Below, in pieces: positions 22,165 through 33,642 of a stretch of 64,000 bases of DNA (within the stretch, counting starts at the first letter, position 1; every line of letters starts with the position of its first letter). A program made the translations under genes and the position numbers. The DNA comes from Ailurus styani (lineage: Eukaryota; Chordata; Mammalia; Carnivora; Ailuridae). The stretch is from contig LNAC01000065.1 in NCBI GenBank assembly GCA_002007465.1, forward strand, positions 3,467,623-3,531,622. The letters are read 5' to 3'. Under the pieces are notes generated by a model. It did no database searches and was not told where the DNA came from. It saw nothing but the letters and a program-made list of their open reading frames with translations.

Positions 22165-23265
22165 GGTATTTTTTAAACAGTTTTATTGAGATATGATTCA
22201 CCTACCATACAGTTCACCTATTTATAATGAATAGTTCAGTGGCTTTTAGTATATTCAGAAAGTACATCCATCACCACAATCTATTTTACAACATTTTAAT
22301 TATTGGTGTGCCTGGGTGACTCAGTCAGTTGAGCATCTGCCTTCAGCTCAGGTCATGATCTCAGGGTCCTGGGATTGAGTCCTACATGGGGCTCTGCGCT
22401 CAGCAGGGAGTTTGTTTGTCCTTCTGCCCCTCCCCTCCAACTTGTGTGGGTTCTCTCTCTCAAACAAATAAATAAACATTGTTTTAAAGAACATATTAAT
22501 TATTTCAGGAAGAAACTGTATACATGCGGGCAGTTACCTCCCATTTTCCCCCATTTTCCCCCCCAAACTCTGGCAACTACTAATCTGCTTTCTGTTTCTA
22601 TAGGTCTATTCTGGGGATTTACTTAAAGTAGAATCATACAATATGTGGTCTTTTGAGGATGACCTCTTTCACTTAGTATAATGTTTCCAAGGTTTATCCA
22701 TGTTGTAGCACATTGTCAATACTGTATACTGTATTCTGTTTTATCACCAAATTATATTCTATTGTGTGGATAGACCCCATTTTGTTTTTTCATGCATCAG
22801 TCGGTGGACATTTGGAAGGTTTCTACTTTTTGGCTGTTGTGAATATATTTGTACAAGTTTTTGTGTGGATGTTGGTTTTCCTTTTTCTTGAGTATGGAGC
22901 TAGGAGTAGAATTGCTGGATCATGTGGTAACTCTGTGTTTAACAGTTGTAGGAATTGCCAGTCTATTCGCCGAAGCAGCTACACTATTTTGCATTCCCAC
23001 CCGCCTTATACAAGGGTTCCGGTGTCTCACCATCCTCCCCAACACTTATTATTGGACTTTCTGATTTCAGTTATCCTGATGAATGTGAAAAGATACATTA
23101 TTTCAATTTGTAGTTTCCATTTATTTTCCCCTGACGGTTAATGGTATCTCTTCATGTTGTTCATGGCCATCTGTATTTCTTCTTTGGAGAAATTTTTATT
23201 TAGGTTATTTGGCCATTTTTTAAATGGGGTGGTTTGTCATTTTAGCATGTCTCTTAAAATGAGCT
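22165..23265 (-). mobile_element. Old L1 (L1M class) 3' region, split by a SINE
   Basis: Complement of L1 tail sequence: aacagttttattgagatatg, ggcaactactaatctgcttt, ctttcacttagtataatgtt, gtagaattgctggatcatg, catcctccccaacacttatt. The 142- and 71-codon plus-strand frames at 22713-23141 are antisense shadows of this relic. Confidence 0.85.
22305..22490 (+). mobile_element. CAN-SINE inside L1M
   Basis: Head ggtgtgcctgggtgactcag, body gctcaggtcatgatctcagg. The duplication acattttaattatt/acatattaattatt (22291-22304 and 22491-22504) flanks it. L1 text resumes directly after. Confidence 0.96.
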
Positions 23266-24734
23266 CTTACTTAAAGAGTTTACATAAATACCTGAATCTC
23301 AGATGTCTGTGATAAAAATCTCCAGCTCTGGTTCTTCTGGGCTCTAATTAAGAATCTGGGTAGATTATTCATTAATTATGAAAATGTGAAGCAAATATCT
23401 ATACATTAATTTTAGGGAAACCTACCTGCATTGAGGTAACCTGAATACACTATATGAATATTCATAACTTTTTTTAAAGTAAATTAGGCACATGTCTGGC
23501 AAAGCAATGTCCCTGTGAACTTTGTTGCTTCTCTTGAAAAAATTTCTTACATCAGCCTGATTCACTTGGTTTTGTTGCTTGCCTTGTCCTGCAGGCATTT
23601 ACGATTTCAACCCCCGATGCTTCATCTGCCTGGCACAGCTACTATTACTGGTTTGCTATAGATTCTTCCCGATGATATCTATGCACAACGAGGAGAGGAC
23701 ATTTACCACTTCCAGAATAGCCTTCGCTTTGAATAGATTGATCCAGGAGGGCAGAAAAATTGTTTTAGGGTGATCCCTGCATATTGATGGGAGAAAATAA
23801 TGGTGGGTTGGTTTAGTGGCTGTGAAAAGTAAAGATTCAGGGATTAGCTGAATGAGAGTGTGATAGCATTTCAGACCCAGAAGAAACCAAAATCGTTATG
23901 TGTTATAAAGTAGGTGCTGTTTTCACTGTTAGAGCTACATGAATGTGACCGTGGGGTATATGTGATGAAGAGAGCCCAGGCTACAGGGAAATAGGAGATG
24001 GCAGTACCGGCCCGGCAGGAAAGCTGGCGAGGGGATTTCATGGGGATGCTGGGAATTGGGAAGTCCGCAAGTACCAGAAAGCCCGCCCTGTGCTTTTAGG
24101 AATCGTGAGTGATGCTCCATGTACCTTTTCAAATTGTTCACTGTACTAAGTTGAGACAACTATTCCTTGTTCACAGCTCTCCGATGAAAGTACACTGTAT
24201 GAAACAGCCTTTTCTTCGTGGCCATAGAGGGAATGGAGAAGGGGACAGTCCATTTTTGTGCCACATGATAGGGGACAGGACAGAGACATGCTGGAGGGAG
24301 GGCCACCAGGGGGCTGAGCAGGGAATTGGACTGAGAGGTGACAGGCAGCCTCTAAGAGAGCTTAAGCCCCTCTCCCCTAGAAATATGCCCCCACCAAAAC
24401 AAAACAAACAAAAGTTAAAATTGACTAGGGCTAGAGTAGTTAGATTTGAATACTTTAAGGAAAAGGATAAAAACTGGAGAACTTGGGACATTCAGATAAA
24501 ATGCAGATGAGATTAGACTATTCATTCTATTTTGCAAACTTTATAGAAAATTTGTATTTATTCCTTTATATATTCAACAAATATTTATTGAAAAACTGCT
24601 ACTTGCCCTGCTCTTTTCATGCACGAGGGATAGGGCAGGGCATGATGGTGTAGACCAGTCGTCTGGTCTCTGGACTTGCAGTCAGAATAGATCATTAAGT
24701 CACATCCTTTGAATTGTTGTGAAGCATTACATTG
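23266..24734. other. 1.5 kb unique-looking sequence with a CTCF-type motif
   Basis: No repeat was recognised except a ttcaacaaatatttattgaa scrap near 24570. Both strands at 24109-24510 carry 106-133-codon frames without domains. A pyrimidine tract ending in cag lies at 23570-23594, but no good donor follows. Confidence 0.35.
24301..24314 (+). promoter_or_regulatory. Strong CTCF-type binding motif
   Basis: The sequence ggccaccagggggc matches the conserved core of the vertebrate CTCF motif at every position. It lies in unique sequence, not in a SINE. Occupancy cannot be inferred from sequence alone. Confidence 0.55.
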
Positions 24735-24845
24735 TATGGCTGACTTACAGTTTCCTTAACCAGTCACCTACTGATGGACCTTTAAGTTCCACCCCCCGCC
24801 CCCCGCAGGTTTTTGCTAATAAAAAAAGAGTCCTGCAATGAACAG
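24735..24845 (-). mobile_element. Small L1M 3' fragment
   Basis: ttaaccagtcacctactgat, ggacctttaagttcc and gtcctgcaatgaacag are the antisense L1 tail phrase. A (C/CG)-rich run (ccccccgccccccgc) lies in the middle. Confidence 0.55.
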
Positions 24846-25255
24846 AGGGGAAGAGTTGAAGGAATGCTCTGGGACTCAGCCTCTCACCATTCTTCTGAAC
24901 GTGACTTTTGCGTGCTGCTCTTTATCTTGTTGGCTAGCTGGGCTTCTGTCTGCCTGAAATTTCCTTAAACTCCAGGGAATCTTCGCTGAACTCCACCCAG
25001 GAATAGAATTTTGATTCCTGCCTGACCTGTCCTGGGACTGGCTACTCACCCTCCAGGCACTTTGCCTTAGTTTAAAGACTCAGATTAGCTTCCTCCTGCT
25101 CTGTCTTCCCCCCCCCCCCCACCCGTGGAACTTCCTTCCCTGTTTATTAGCATAACCAGAAGTCTGGGAAAGTCTGGGATTGGCATTGGCTTTGTAATCT
25201 TACATTGCATTTTAAGCACAGGCCATGAGTGTAGTCCTTTCCAAAGCCAAAACTT
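24846..25255. other. Unassigned, with a C13 run
   Basis: A homopolymer C tract lies at 25109-25121. No gene or family recognised. Confidence 0.4.
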
Positions 25256-26290
25256 TTTGTTTTATTTTTTATTGGTGGTTTTTGAAATGTTCTCAAACTT
25301 TTCAAAACGGTGCAAGTACAGTAAAAGAACTTTGTTTTTACAGAACTGCTTTAGGGTAAATTGCCACCAAGACGCTTGGTCATCTCTGCATATTTATTCA
25401 TGCAATTCTTATGGGCAAGAATATTCTCACAGAGAGTCATAATACAACCATGAAAATCGAGAAGTTAGCACTGACAATGTTGTGAACATTTAATTCTGAG
25501 ATCCCATTCAAGTTTCTTTAATTTTTTTCAGTAATGGATCTATAGCAAAAGTATCCAAACCATGTGTCTTTCTGTCTGGGACAGTTTCTCAGTCTTTCCT
25601 TGAGTTTCAGGCCAATTATTGTGTAAAATGCCCCTCATATGGATTTGTCTTTTTTTTTCCCCCCTGATTAGATGCAGACATCTTTTTCAGGCCAATCCCA
25701 GAAGAGATATTGTGCTCTTCTCACTGCTTCCTTTCGGGTGGTACACGATTTCGATATTTTCTATGTCTGATGATTTTCATTTTGATCACTTGATCAAGGT
25801 GGTGCCTGACAGGCTTCTCCACCATAAAACTGCTCTTTTCCTCTTGCAATTTAATAAGTAATTTTTGCAAAGGCGATTTGAGGTAACTGTTTCTTATCAA
25901 AGTTTTCATTCTTTTAAAAAAATTTCTTAAATATTTTATTTATTTATTTGAGAGAAAGACAGTGTGTGAGCAGGAGCAGCAGGCAGAGGCAGAGGGCGAA
26001 GCAGACTCCCCACTGAGCAGGGAGCCAGTCAGGGCTCAATCCCAGGACCCTGGGATCATGACCTGAGCTGAAGGCAGACATTAACCAACTGAGCCACCCA
26101 GGCGCCCCTCACGCATTCTTTTATGCATTCATTCACTTACTCATTCATTTATTATAGTTTTAGGCTCATGGATTCTTATTTTATTTAGTGAATTATTATC
26201 CATTGCTTTTATTATTTATTTAGAGACTCAAATTGTCCCGGGGGAGATCAGTGGGAACCCCCTCAAGCTCAAAGCCAAAACTCTTACCCC
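25256..26290 (-). mobile_element. Old L1 (L1ME-like) 3' region, split by a SINE
   Basis: Complement landmarks: ttgatcacttgatcaaggtg, gcctgacaggcttctccacc and ctcttgcaatttaataagta, then after the SINE tgcattcattcacttactca, aggctcatggattcttattt and gagactcaaattgtccc. A second copy of this L1 type lies at 31111-31880. Confidence 0.75.
25917..26108 (-). mobile_element. CAN-SINE inside L1
   Basis: Tail complement (ttaaatattttatttattta) to inverse head (gagccacccaggcgcccc). The duplication cattctttta lies at 25907-25916 and again right after the head. Confidence 0.95.
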
Positions 26291-26790
26291 CTACTGCATA
26301 GTGCCCTCTTCTTTCCAAGTGTAACAAATTCTCTCCACAGGTGATACAGTCTTCTACCACTGGCTTGTTAGCTAAGGGAGCTTTCTCACCACTGAGAACT
26401 TTTATTAATTTCCATCCTAGAAAACCTGGGTAGATTACTACATTTAGGCACTGAATATCACGGTATTCATTCTTTTGGCTTATGTCAATGTTTATTCCTA
26501 CATGCTCCTTATAGTAGATACATTAAATTATTTTAAAAATAACTAAAAGTTTTTAGTCTCTGAATACTAACATCCCTTCATTATGATGCAGTCTGCTATG
26601 AAATAATCAGCTTTGCATCTTTTGTGTCCCAGACCTGGAAATATTTATAATATTTATGTACATTCTTAATTTCTAGCTACCTCAAAAAACAACTAGAATG
26701 ACCTTATAAAAATAACATCTATGAAATAAGAGAATTAAAAGGATGCAGGAATAGAAATCATTTCAAGAGGAGAATAAATGTGTCATTCTC
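26291..26790. other. Unassigned AT-rich sequence
   Basis: Nothing recognised beyond general AT richness. Confidence 0.4.
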
Positions 26791-26859
26791 CCCTTCCCCT
26801 CTCCTGCCCTGAGCCTCTGGCCACTACCAATCTATTCTTTGCTTCCATGATTCAGTTTT

Positions 26860-26878
26860 TGTTGTTGTTGTTGTTGTT
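26860..26878 (+). repeat. (GTT)6 simple repeat
   Basis: gttgttgttgttgttgtt within the L1 relic. Confidence 0.95.
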
Positions 26879-27020
26879 AGATTCCACATATATGTAAGAT
26901 TGTGTAGCATTTGTCTTTCTCTATCTCATTTATTTTACTTAGCATAATGCCTTCAAGGTCTATCTGTGTTGTCATAAATGGCAGGATTCACTTCCCTCTT
27001 ATGGCTGAATAGTATTTCAT

Positions 27021-27130
27021 TATATATATATATTTCATTTTATATATACCATATGATATATGATATCATATATCATTTATATACATTTAAATATATATAC
27101 TTAAATATATATATTTAAATATATATATTT
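27021..27130. repeat. AT-rich array with a perfect 24-bp palindrome
   Basis: (AT)n, then a perfect palindrome at 27053-27076 centred on gatatc, then about three ~15-bp units of tttaaatatatata type. Expansion within L1. Confidence 0.92.
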
Positions 27131-27559
27131 AATCCGTTCACTTATCAATGGACCGATGGACGCAGATTGTTTCCATGTCTTGCTTCTTGTAAATAATGCT
27201 GCAATGAATATGGAGGTGCGGATATCTCTTTGAGATAATGTTTTTGTTTTCTTTGAATAAATACTCAGAAGTGGAATTGCTGGATCAGATGGTAGTCCTA
27301 TTTATAACTTTTTGAGGAACCTCCATACCGTTTTCCATCATGGCTGTACCAATTTACAATTCCACTAACCGTGTACATGGGTTCCCTTCTCTCCACGTCC
27401 TTGCCAACACTTGTTATCTCTTGTTGTTTTTGATGATTGCCAGTCTGACAGGTGTGAGATGATACCTCATTTTGGCTTTGCTTTGTATTTCCCTGATGAT
27501 GAGTGACATTGAACTCTTTTTCGTGTACCTGCTGGTCATTTGAATATCTTCTTTGGAGG

Positions 27560-27636
27560 AATTTACATTTCTAACAATTTTCCATATGATGCTGGTACTG
27601 CTGATCCAGGAACCACACTTTGATAATCACTGCTCT
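27560..27636 (+). mobile_element. MER5A-type hAT-Charlie fragment
   Basis: acatttctaacaattttcc, atgatgctggtactgctgat and ggaaccacactttgataatc are the right half of MER5A, abutting the L1. Confidence 0.75.
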
Positions 27637-27669
27637 AAATATATTGCCAATTCTGTGTACTACTACCAC

Positions 27670-27795
27670 TATTATTAATTATATATTACATATAATTATA
27701 TATAACATATTATTAATTATGTATTATATATAATTATATATAACATGCACTCTTAATTATGTATTATATGTATTAATATGTTTTATTATATTATT
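27670..27795. repeat. AT-rich degenerate tandem repeat, ~40-bp unit
   Basis: About three copies of a taattatatattacatataa-type unit (tattaattatgtattatata and similar). Confidence 0.75.
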
Positions 27796-29896
27796 ATTAA
27801 TTTTTAGCCACTGCCCCTTTCCCTAGAGACTATTTCTCCTACCTCCACCTAAGAAGACTCTATGTTCCTTTCTTTTGTTGCCGATTTCAAATACGCTTCA
27901 TCTATAAAGATCCTACTCTTACTTCTAAACATATGGGTTCTATCCTTCCCTGGGCCCCCATTACTGCTCTAATTATAGAATATGCTTTCTTTACCACAGT
28001 GCCAGACAACACACTCCTTGATGAAAAATGACAGAATCTTAATCATTTTAAAAATCCTTTAAAATTATTTTTCTAATTTAGCAGCTCTGTTAAGTGGGAT
28101 TTAAGTAGCATACAATTATATCTGTGGTACATTTTAGCTATTTCATCCATCCTTTTCTGTACAAAATCTAATATTAACTGTGGCAAGACCCCATATGTAC
28201 ATTTCCCAGGTTTTTCTGTACTGGGAGGCAGGCTTTAATTTAACCTATTATATTAAAAGGCAATGTTTGTTTAGTGGTTTGTGAACCCCAAATCTCTTCT
28301 TTAGCATTGTGTTTAATCCTTTCTAAAACAGTTTGTGACAGGAAAGGGAATGACTCTCAAATAATCCAAATTTAATTAAGAACACTGGATGCTTGTGTGT
28401 GTGAGAGAGAGAGAAGGAGAGAAGCTCTGAGCTCTGACCCATTCCTTCTGCAACTACTTCCAACCTTGCCTCAACCCAGTCTCTCTTTTTGGCCATTTCT
28501 CTCTGTTAACCATTAGATGCAGGGCCTAATTCCCAGAGCTTTCATTTTTTGTGTTAGCATGTGGCTTTGGGCTGTTACACAGACATTTAATTACCAAAGA
28601 AGTCTAATAAGCTAATGACTGCCTGAGGCATTTGCTGGGAAGGGGCTTTGTTGACCCCTTCTCTGAAAGCAGCTCTTTCTGCCAGTCACCTGCTCAGACA
28701 GAGAGCCTCCTGCACTCATACAACTTCCCCAAAGAAGGGTAAACATGGGGGTTACCTTGGAGATGGCTTTCCCCAGAGTCTGAATACTTGCTTTTCCCAC
28801 CCTTGTCCAGAGAGGCAAATTGCCAGAACATTATACAGAGTTATTAGCTTCTTAGTTATCTCATAAGAACAAATATTCCCCAGACTGTTACTGTGGGAAA
28901 ACATTAGAAATAATATTTTTCAAACTCTGGTTATACAACTTTGTCACCTATACTGTTGTTGATTTCTGTAAGGCAGGCAAAAATACACATTTTATTTGGA
29001 AATTAGTCACACATTTCTTTAAGAAAGGAAAAGGAATTTGTTTAAAATTGTTTCGTAATTTATTTGCAGAAAGATTAGTAATTTTTATTAATTAATGCCC
29101 TCACCCACTCCCAAGAAATTATCCCAAATGGCAGGCCTTTTTCTTTGACATGGAAACTCAGATTGCTTTACTGTACATCAAACCTTTTAAACATGAGCTG
29201 TGGCCTCATAAAAGTTTCCCAGAGTCTGTAAGCCCGATCTGGAAGGCCTCAGATGTGCCTTCTCAGTGTCATAAGGCCTGATATTTTTCAGCTAACTACT
29301 TTATTCTTCAATGATTAGGGTTTCTATGCACAAAGAAAATAGGGAAATAACATGGTCTGACTCTAAGACAATTTAAAAAGTTGCTTCATATACTATGTAG
29401 TGCTTGTTAATAAAGGCATTATAAAAATGATCTACATATAAAACCGACTAAATAAAGAGCATGATTTGGTAGGGCAAAAAGGAGGTCTCAAAGGGTATAC
29501 TCCCCAAGTGAGAAAAATACATTATGGGATAAGTCATAGACCTGACCATTCTCTAGGACTTGAACTTTCTAGGCTACACAGTTCCCAAGACAATGTTTAA
29601 GTTAGAACTTGAAAATGTGGTTAGAACGGACCATTAGGTATAGAGGTCAAAGGAAGAAAACATTTAAGTAAAACTCCTACAGTCCCCAAACAACCAATGT
29701 GAGTTATTTATCTAAGAAGAAGAAATAGCTTCAACGAAAGCAATGTGGAAGAATATTGTTTCAACACAAAAATGACAAGTCACTGGGTCAGCATCTGGAC
29801 ACTGAGACCTTCCTTTGGGTGACAAGGTAAGCCAGAAGCACATGATGTGGCTGGTGGGGACAGGCAGGAAAGAAGGGAGTGGAGACGTGCGGCAGG

Positions 29897-29904
29897 TGAC
29901 GTCA
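29897..29904. promoter_or_regulatory. Perfect palindromic CRE (tgacgtca)
   Basis: The full 8-bp cAMP response element bound by CREB/ATF. It sits in a short CpG-containing patch (gagacgtgcggcagg, aaatacgccggc) that is unusual for this AT-rich window. Confidence 0.4.
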
Positions 29905-30135
29905 TCCGAACTTGGGCAGCAAATACGCCGGCTGAGTTGTGTTTTCGCTGTGCATCCTCATGCCAGGCCCTGGCAATGCTCTGTTTAACAAGAACCCTCT
30001 TGGCCTTTCTAGAGTGACAGCTTGATGGGAGCAGCCTTTTGAGGTGTGTTGGGTTCTTTCTTCTGATGAGGTCACGCCAAGTTTCTATTAGCTGTTTACT
30101 CATGAATTTGTAGTACAAACTGATTCTCCTGGAGG

Positions 30136-30143
30136 CGACGTCA
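30136..30143 (-). promoter_or_regulatory. CRE-like site (tgacgtcg on minus strand)
   Basis: cgacgtca on the plus strand, one base from a full CRE, 239 bp from the perfect one. Binding is unproven. Confidence 0.25.
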
Positions 30144-30477
30144 GCAGAAATGAAGCAGAAACATTCTGCATTTTAAGGGGCAGACTAACTATTAGATGTT
30201 CCTGCTGGGATGCAAATTACAGTTCCAAGAACAGTTAACCCGTGGGTCCCTTGACTGGGGTCGATGGCTTTATCATTTCCTCCACTTCGTAGCTTGTTTG
30301 TTTGTAATTTGTCCATCATACTTGCTAATAGAATAATAATAATAATAATAAATTCTAAAGTAAGTTTCCCCTTCCCCATCCATTTTTTAAGACTCTTTCA
30401 TGGGTTATTTAAAGCAGAGAACTTTAGGTGATTTAGGACAAAGTTTCATGACCAAAGAAGATTGAACTTGAATTGGA

Positions 30478-30725
30478 GGCAGCACTGGATAGTGAAAAAA
30501 GTATGGGTGTAGGAGCTAGGCAATCCTATAATTTAAAAGCAGGTTTCATCCTTGAGACATGTATGACCTTGGGCAAGTTAACTAAACTTGCTGACCTTCA
30601 GCTTCCTCATTTATAAAGTTGAAGTAATCACATCTACCTCATAGAGTTGTCCTTGGATTAAATATAGCATAAATGCTCAGCATTAACACAGTGCCTGGTT
30701 CACAAACAGCCTGCAATCAATATTC
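30478..30725 (+). mobile_element. MIR SINE, nearly full length
   Basis: Sense MIR from actggatagtgaaaaaagta through atgaccttgggcaagttaac and cttcctcatttataaag to tacctcatagagttgtcctt and aacacagtgcctggttcaca. Confidence 0.9.
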
Positions 30726-30969
30726 ATTTCTTTCCTCTTTGTAACAGTGGTAAAAGCTAAATGATTAATTTTTTTCAGCTTTGTCTGTTAGGAGTGCTAT
30801 TAGTTGGTTCTTGTGCGTCTGTGTGTCTGTGTCTGTGTGTGACCACTCTCTTACTTTCTCATGTTATAAGACGTTCCAGGTTTTATTTCTTGCTGGAATC
30901 CAAGAATCAGCCATTTCTCCAAAGAGCCTTTAGTACTAGAAACCAAAATCTGGGCCCTCATGTGTTCAC
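30726..30969. other. Unassigned
   Basis: A (TGTGTC/TCTGTG)-rich stretch at 30811-30842; otherwise nothing. Confidence 0.4.
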
Positions 30970-31110
30970 ATATATTACTATCATTTTATTTTATTATTTT
31001 TTATTATGTTATGTTAGTCACCATACAATAAATACGTCATTAGTTTTTGATGTAGTGTTCCACGATTCATTGTTTACATATAACAACCAGTGCTCCATGC
31101 AATATTATAA
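30970..31110 (-). mobile_element. Carnivore-type L1 3' end, strongly truncated
   Basis: Antisense of the modern L1 tail: tattttattattttttatta, tagtgttccacgattcattg, cagtgctccatgcaa. The same phrase appears in sense at 34096-34110. Confidence 0.75.
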
Positions 31111-31880
31111 TTTTGAAGACATTTTATTTTCTACATGAGTTTTAGATTTACAGATAAAATTAGAAAGGTAGTTTAGAGAGTACCCGTATATTCTAGTTTC
31201 TCCTGTTATTAATGTAGTGTATTACTATATTACACTTAATGAACCAATATCAATACTTTATTAACTAAAGTCCAAACATTCTTTGGATATTCTTAGTTTT
31301 TACATAATGTCCTCTTTATGTTAGAGAATTACATGCACGATGCCATATTACATTTAGTTGTCATGTGTCCTTGGGGTCCTCTTCACTGTGACAGTTTCTC
31401 AGACTGTCATTGTTTTGGATGACCTTATGTGTTTTGAAGCATCCTGGTCAGGTATTTTGTAGGCTGTCCCTCTCCTGGAATTTGTCTGGTATTTTTCTCA
31501 TGATTAGACTGGGCTTATGGGTTTTGGGTGAAGTGCCAGTCTCATATCCTATCAGGGGTACACAGTGTCATCATGAGTCATCACTGTTGGTGCTGACCTT
31601 GATCGCTGGCTGAGGGGGTATTTGTCAGGTTTCTCCACTGAAAAGTTAATCTCTTATTCACCCTTTCCATGCCGGGTTCTTTGGAAGAAAGTCACCATGC
31701 ACTGCCCATACTTAAGCAGTGAGACATTATGCTCTCCCTCCTGGAAGCGAGAGGATCCACATGAATCATTTGAAATTCTTTGCATGGGATCTTTAATTAT
31801 TCCCTTGTTTTGCTTTTTGGGTCTGTTTCTTACCGCTAGAAGTGAAATGCCTGTTTCTACTGGGCAAATTTTAATTAAGT
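31111..31880 (-). mobile_element. Old L1 (L1ME-like) 3' region
   Basis: acagataaaattagaaaggt, gtcctcttcactgtgacagt, ctcatgattagactgggctt, ttgtcaggtttctccactga, gaaagtcaccatgcactgcc. Same L1 class as 25256-26290. Short frames on both strands here are shadows. Confidence 0.75.
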
Positions 31881-33642
31881 AAATGTATACTCCTGGACTT
31901 GATAAATATTCAGAACAATTGATAATAGATGAGCATACTTTTAGTCCAATATTACTCATTTCTCGGTTATTGAATCTCTGACAATATAGTCAGCCTGGTT
32001 CTGTTTTTCCTATTTGAACACCCGATTCTTTAAATAACACCATTTCAGCTTAAATATATTGAAATATCACTACTAATGAAAAGTTGCTTTTTATTTTTAA
32101 TGTATCTGGTTTCTGCATGGTGAAACATTGCTGAGTTTTCTGATGACCAACCAGGGAAATTCAGGCTCTGATCTTATTTTGAAGAATAATTGACCACTAA
32201 AAACATGAGGCGAATGAGACATACTGTGAAGTGCACATTTCCCACAATAATTACTGGGTTGTTTCCTAATAAATGGTGGAGCTGTACAGCATCACATTTA
32301 GTAAGAGAATACATAGAAGCTGAGATGAGTTTAAGGTTAAAAGGAAAACAAAATACTCCCTGGGGTTTTAATCACTAATTACAGGTCTATAAATAACCAT
32401 TTCTTGGATTCAGCAGGCATTTGGTCTCCTGGAGATGATTTAGTTTGGCATATGGGCTTGCCAGGTTTTTTTCCTTCTTCCTTTTGTGAACTGCTTGAAA
32501 TGACTGGAGAGGTCAGACATGAAGACAGGTGGTGAAAATGTTCAGGGGGAAAAAATACAAAAAGTAATTGTCTGGATTTGCCAGCCGTTCTGTTTAGTGA
32601 CCTAAAGGAGTTGACCCAGCACTATATTTAGATTTTGCAAGATGGCATACCAAAAACTGTTTGTAGGCCTTCATTTTTCTGAGTAACCATTGTGTTTTCA
32701 TTGAAAAGATTTATACTGGTTTGGTGTAGCATCTGGTCCATGCAATGTATCAGGATGAGAAATATTCACTGGGAAAAAAAATTCAAACCACAGAGAAGTG
32801 CAGTTATTTTCTCTCCTTTGAACAAAGATTTCAATGCATTGCAAAGTCAGCCCCAAGCTTTAATATACCTATGGTAATAAGCATGGGTTCTTCTGAGAAA
32901 AGTAATATTTTAAAATTGAACTTTGCATAACCTGAGTAAAGCCTTATATGGTTACCTGCCAATATGTGTACTCTTTGTGTTATATATCATTATTCTGTGT
33001 AATTTAGGATTATGTCTATTTTTAAGCCCTTGCTGGCTCTGAGATTATTATCTATCCGCTACTACTTGAAGGAAAATTAACACCCAGATGCTAGTTCTGT
33101 CACCTATTTTGATAGAATCTAAATTCATGTAAAACATAATTAGGTTGGTTTCCAGGCACTTCCCGAGGAATCAGAAAATCTCATCTTGTACTTCAAGAGA
33201 TAGATGGTTGAATATGAGTTAAAAGTTCCACTCCAATCAGAAAATAACACCGTTTCTTGATTTCATAAAGTTCAATTTTCCCCTCGAGCTAGTCCAAGTT
33301 TTACATATATTATTTCACCTTTTTTTGAAGGTTTATCAGGGTTTAATTTTACATTTGTACATTATTTAGAAGAATAGGAGCTTGGGGCATTGAGACATTT
33401 AAGTCAATGGGTTTGCCGTAGGACAAACGTTTTGAATGTTAACTGAGGACTCACTCTACCAGGGTCTCATACAAGACTCTGAAACTGCAGTAATAGCAGT
33501 AGGATAATCATTTTCTGGAAGATCCTTTTTGCTTCCTTCTCCTTCTCTCCCAACACCTTCTGGAATTTCAGAGAGGATATTTACAGGGTTTTATGGCCCG
33601 GGCTGGGTGATTTGTAAGGTGGGTCTTACAAAGCAAGAAACT
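31881..33642. other. 1.8 kb unique-looking sequence
   Basis: AT-rich, no recognised repeat, no domain-bearing frame. Confidence 0.4.

Larger units (their letters stand above)
26791..27565 (-). mobile_element. L1 3' region (L1MA-like)
   Basis: Well preserved antisense L1: gattccacatatatgtaaga, cttagcataatgccttcaag, gtggaattgctggatcagat, ctccataccgttttccatca, gccagtctgacaggtgtgag. ORF2 is not intact. A GTT array (26860-26878) and an AT-rich array (27021-27130) have grown inside it. Confidence 0.88.
27796..30470. other. 2.7 kb mostly unique sequence
   Basis: No confident transposon. A (TG)n(AG)n mini-array lies at 28393-28413 and (AAT)n at 30331-30351. The 112-codon minus-strand frame (29780-30118) and the smaller ones at 28612-28866 lack domains. 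Contains the CRE-like sites at 29897 and 30136. Confidence 0.4.

Noticed and set aside
22713..23141. 142-codon plus-strand frame
   Set aside because: Antisense shadow of a minus-strand L1M relic.
23560..23773. Pyrimidine tract ending cag followed by an open frame
   Set aside because: Acceptor-like only; no adequate donor downstream and no recognised peptide.
24109..24510. 133- and 106-codon frames on opposite strands
   Set aside because: Overlapping frames with no domain; the product ends in a Lys-rich low-information stretch.
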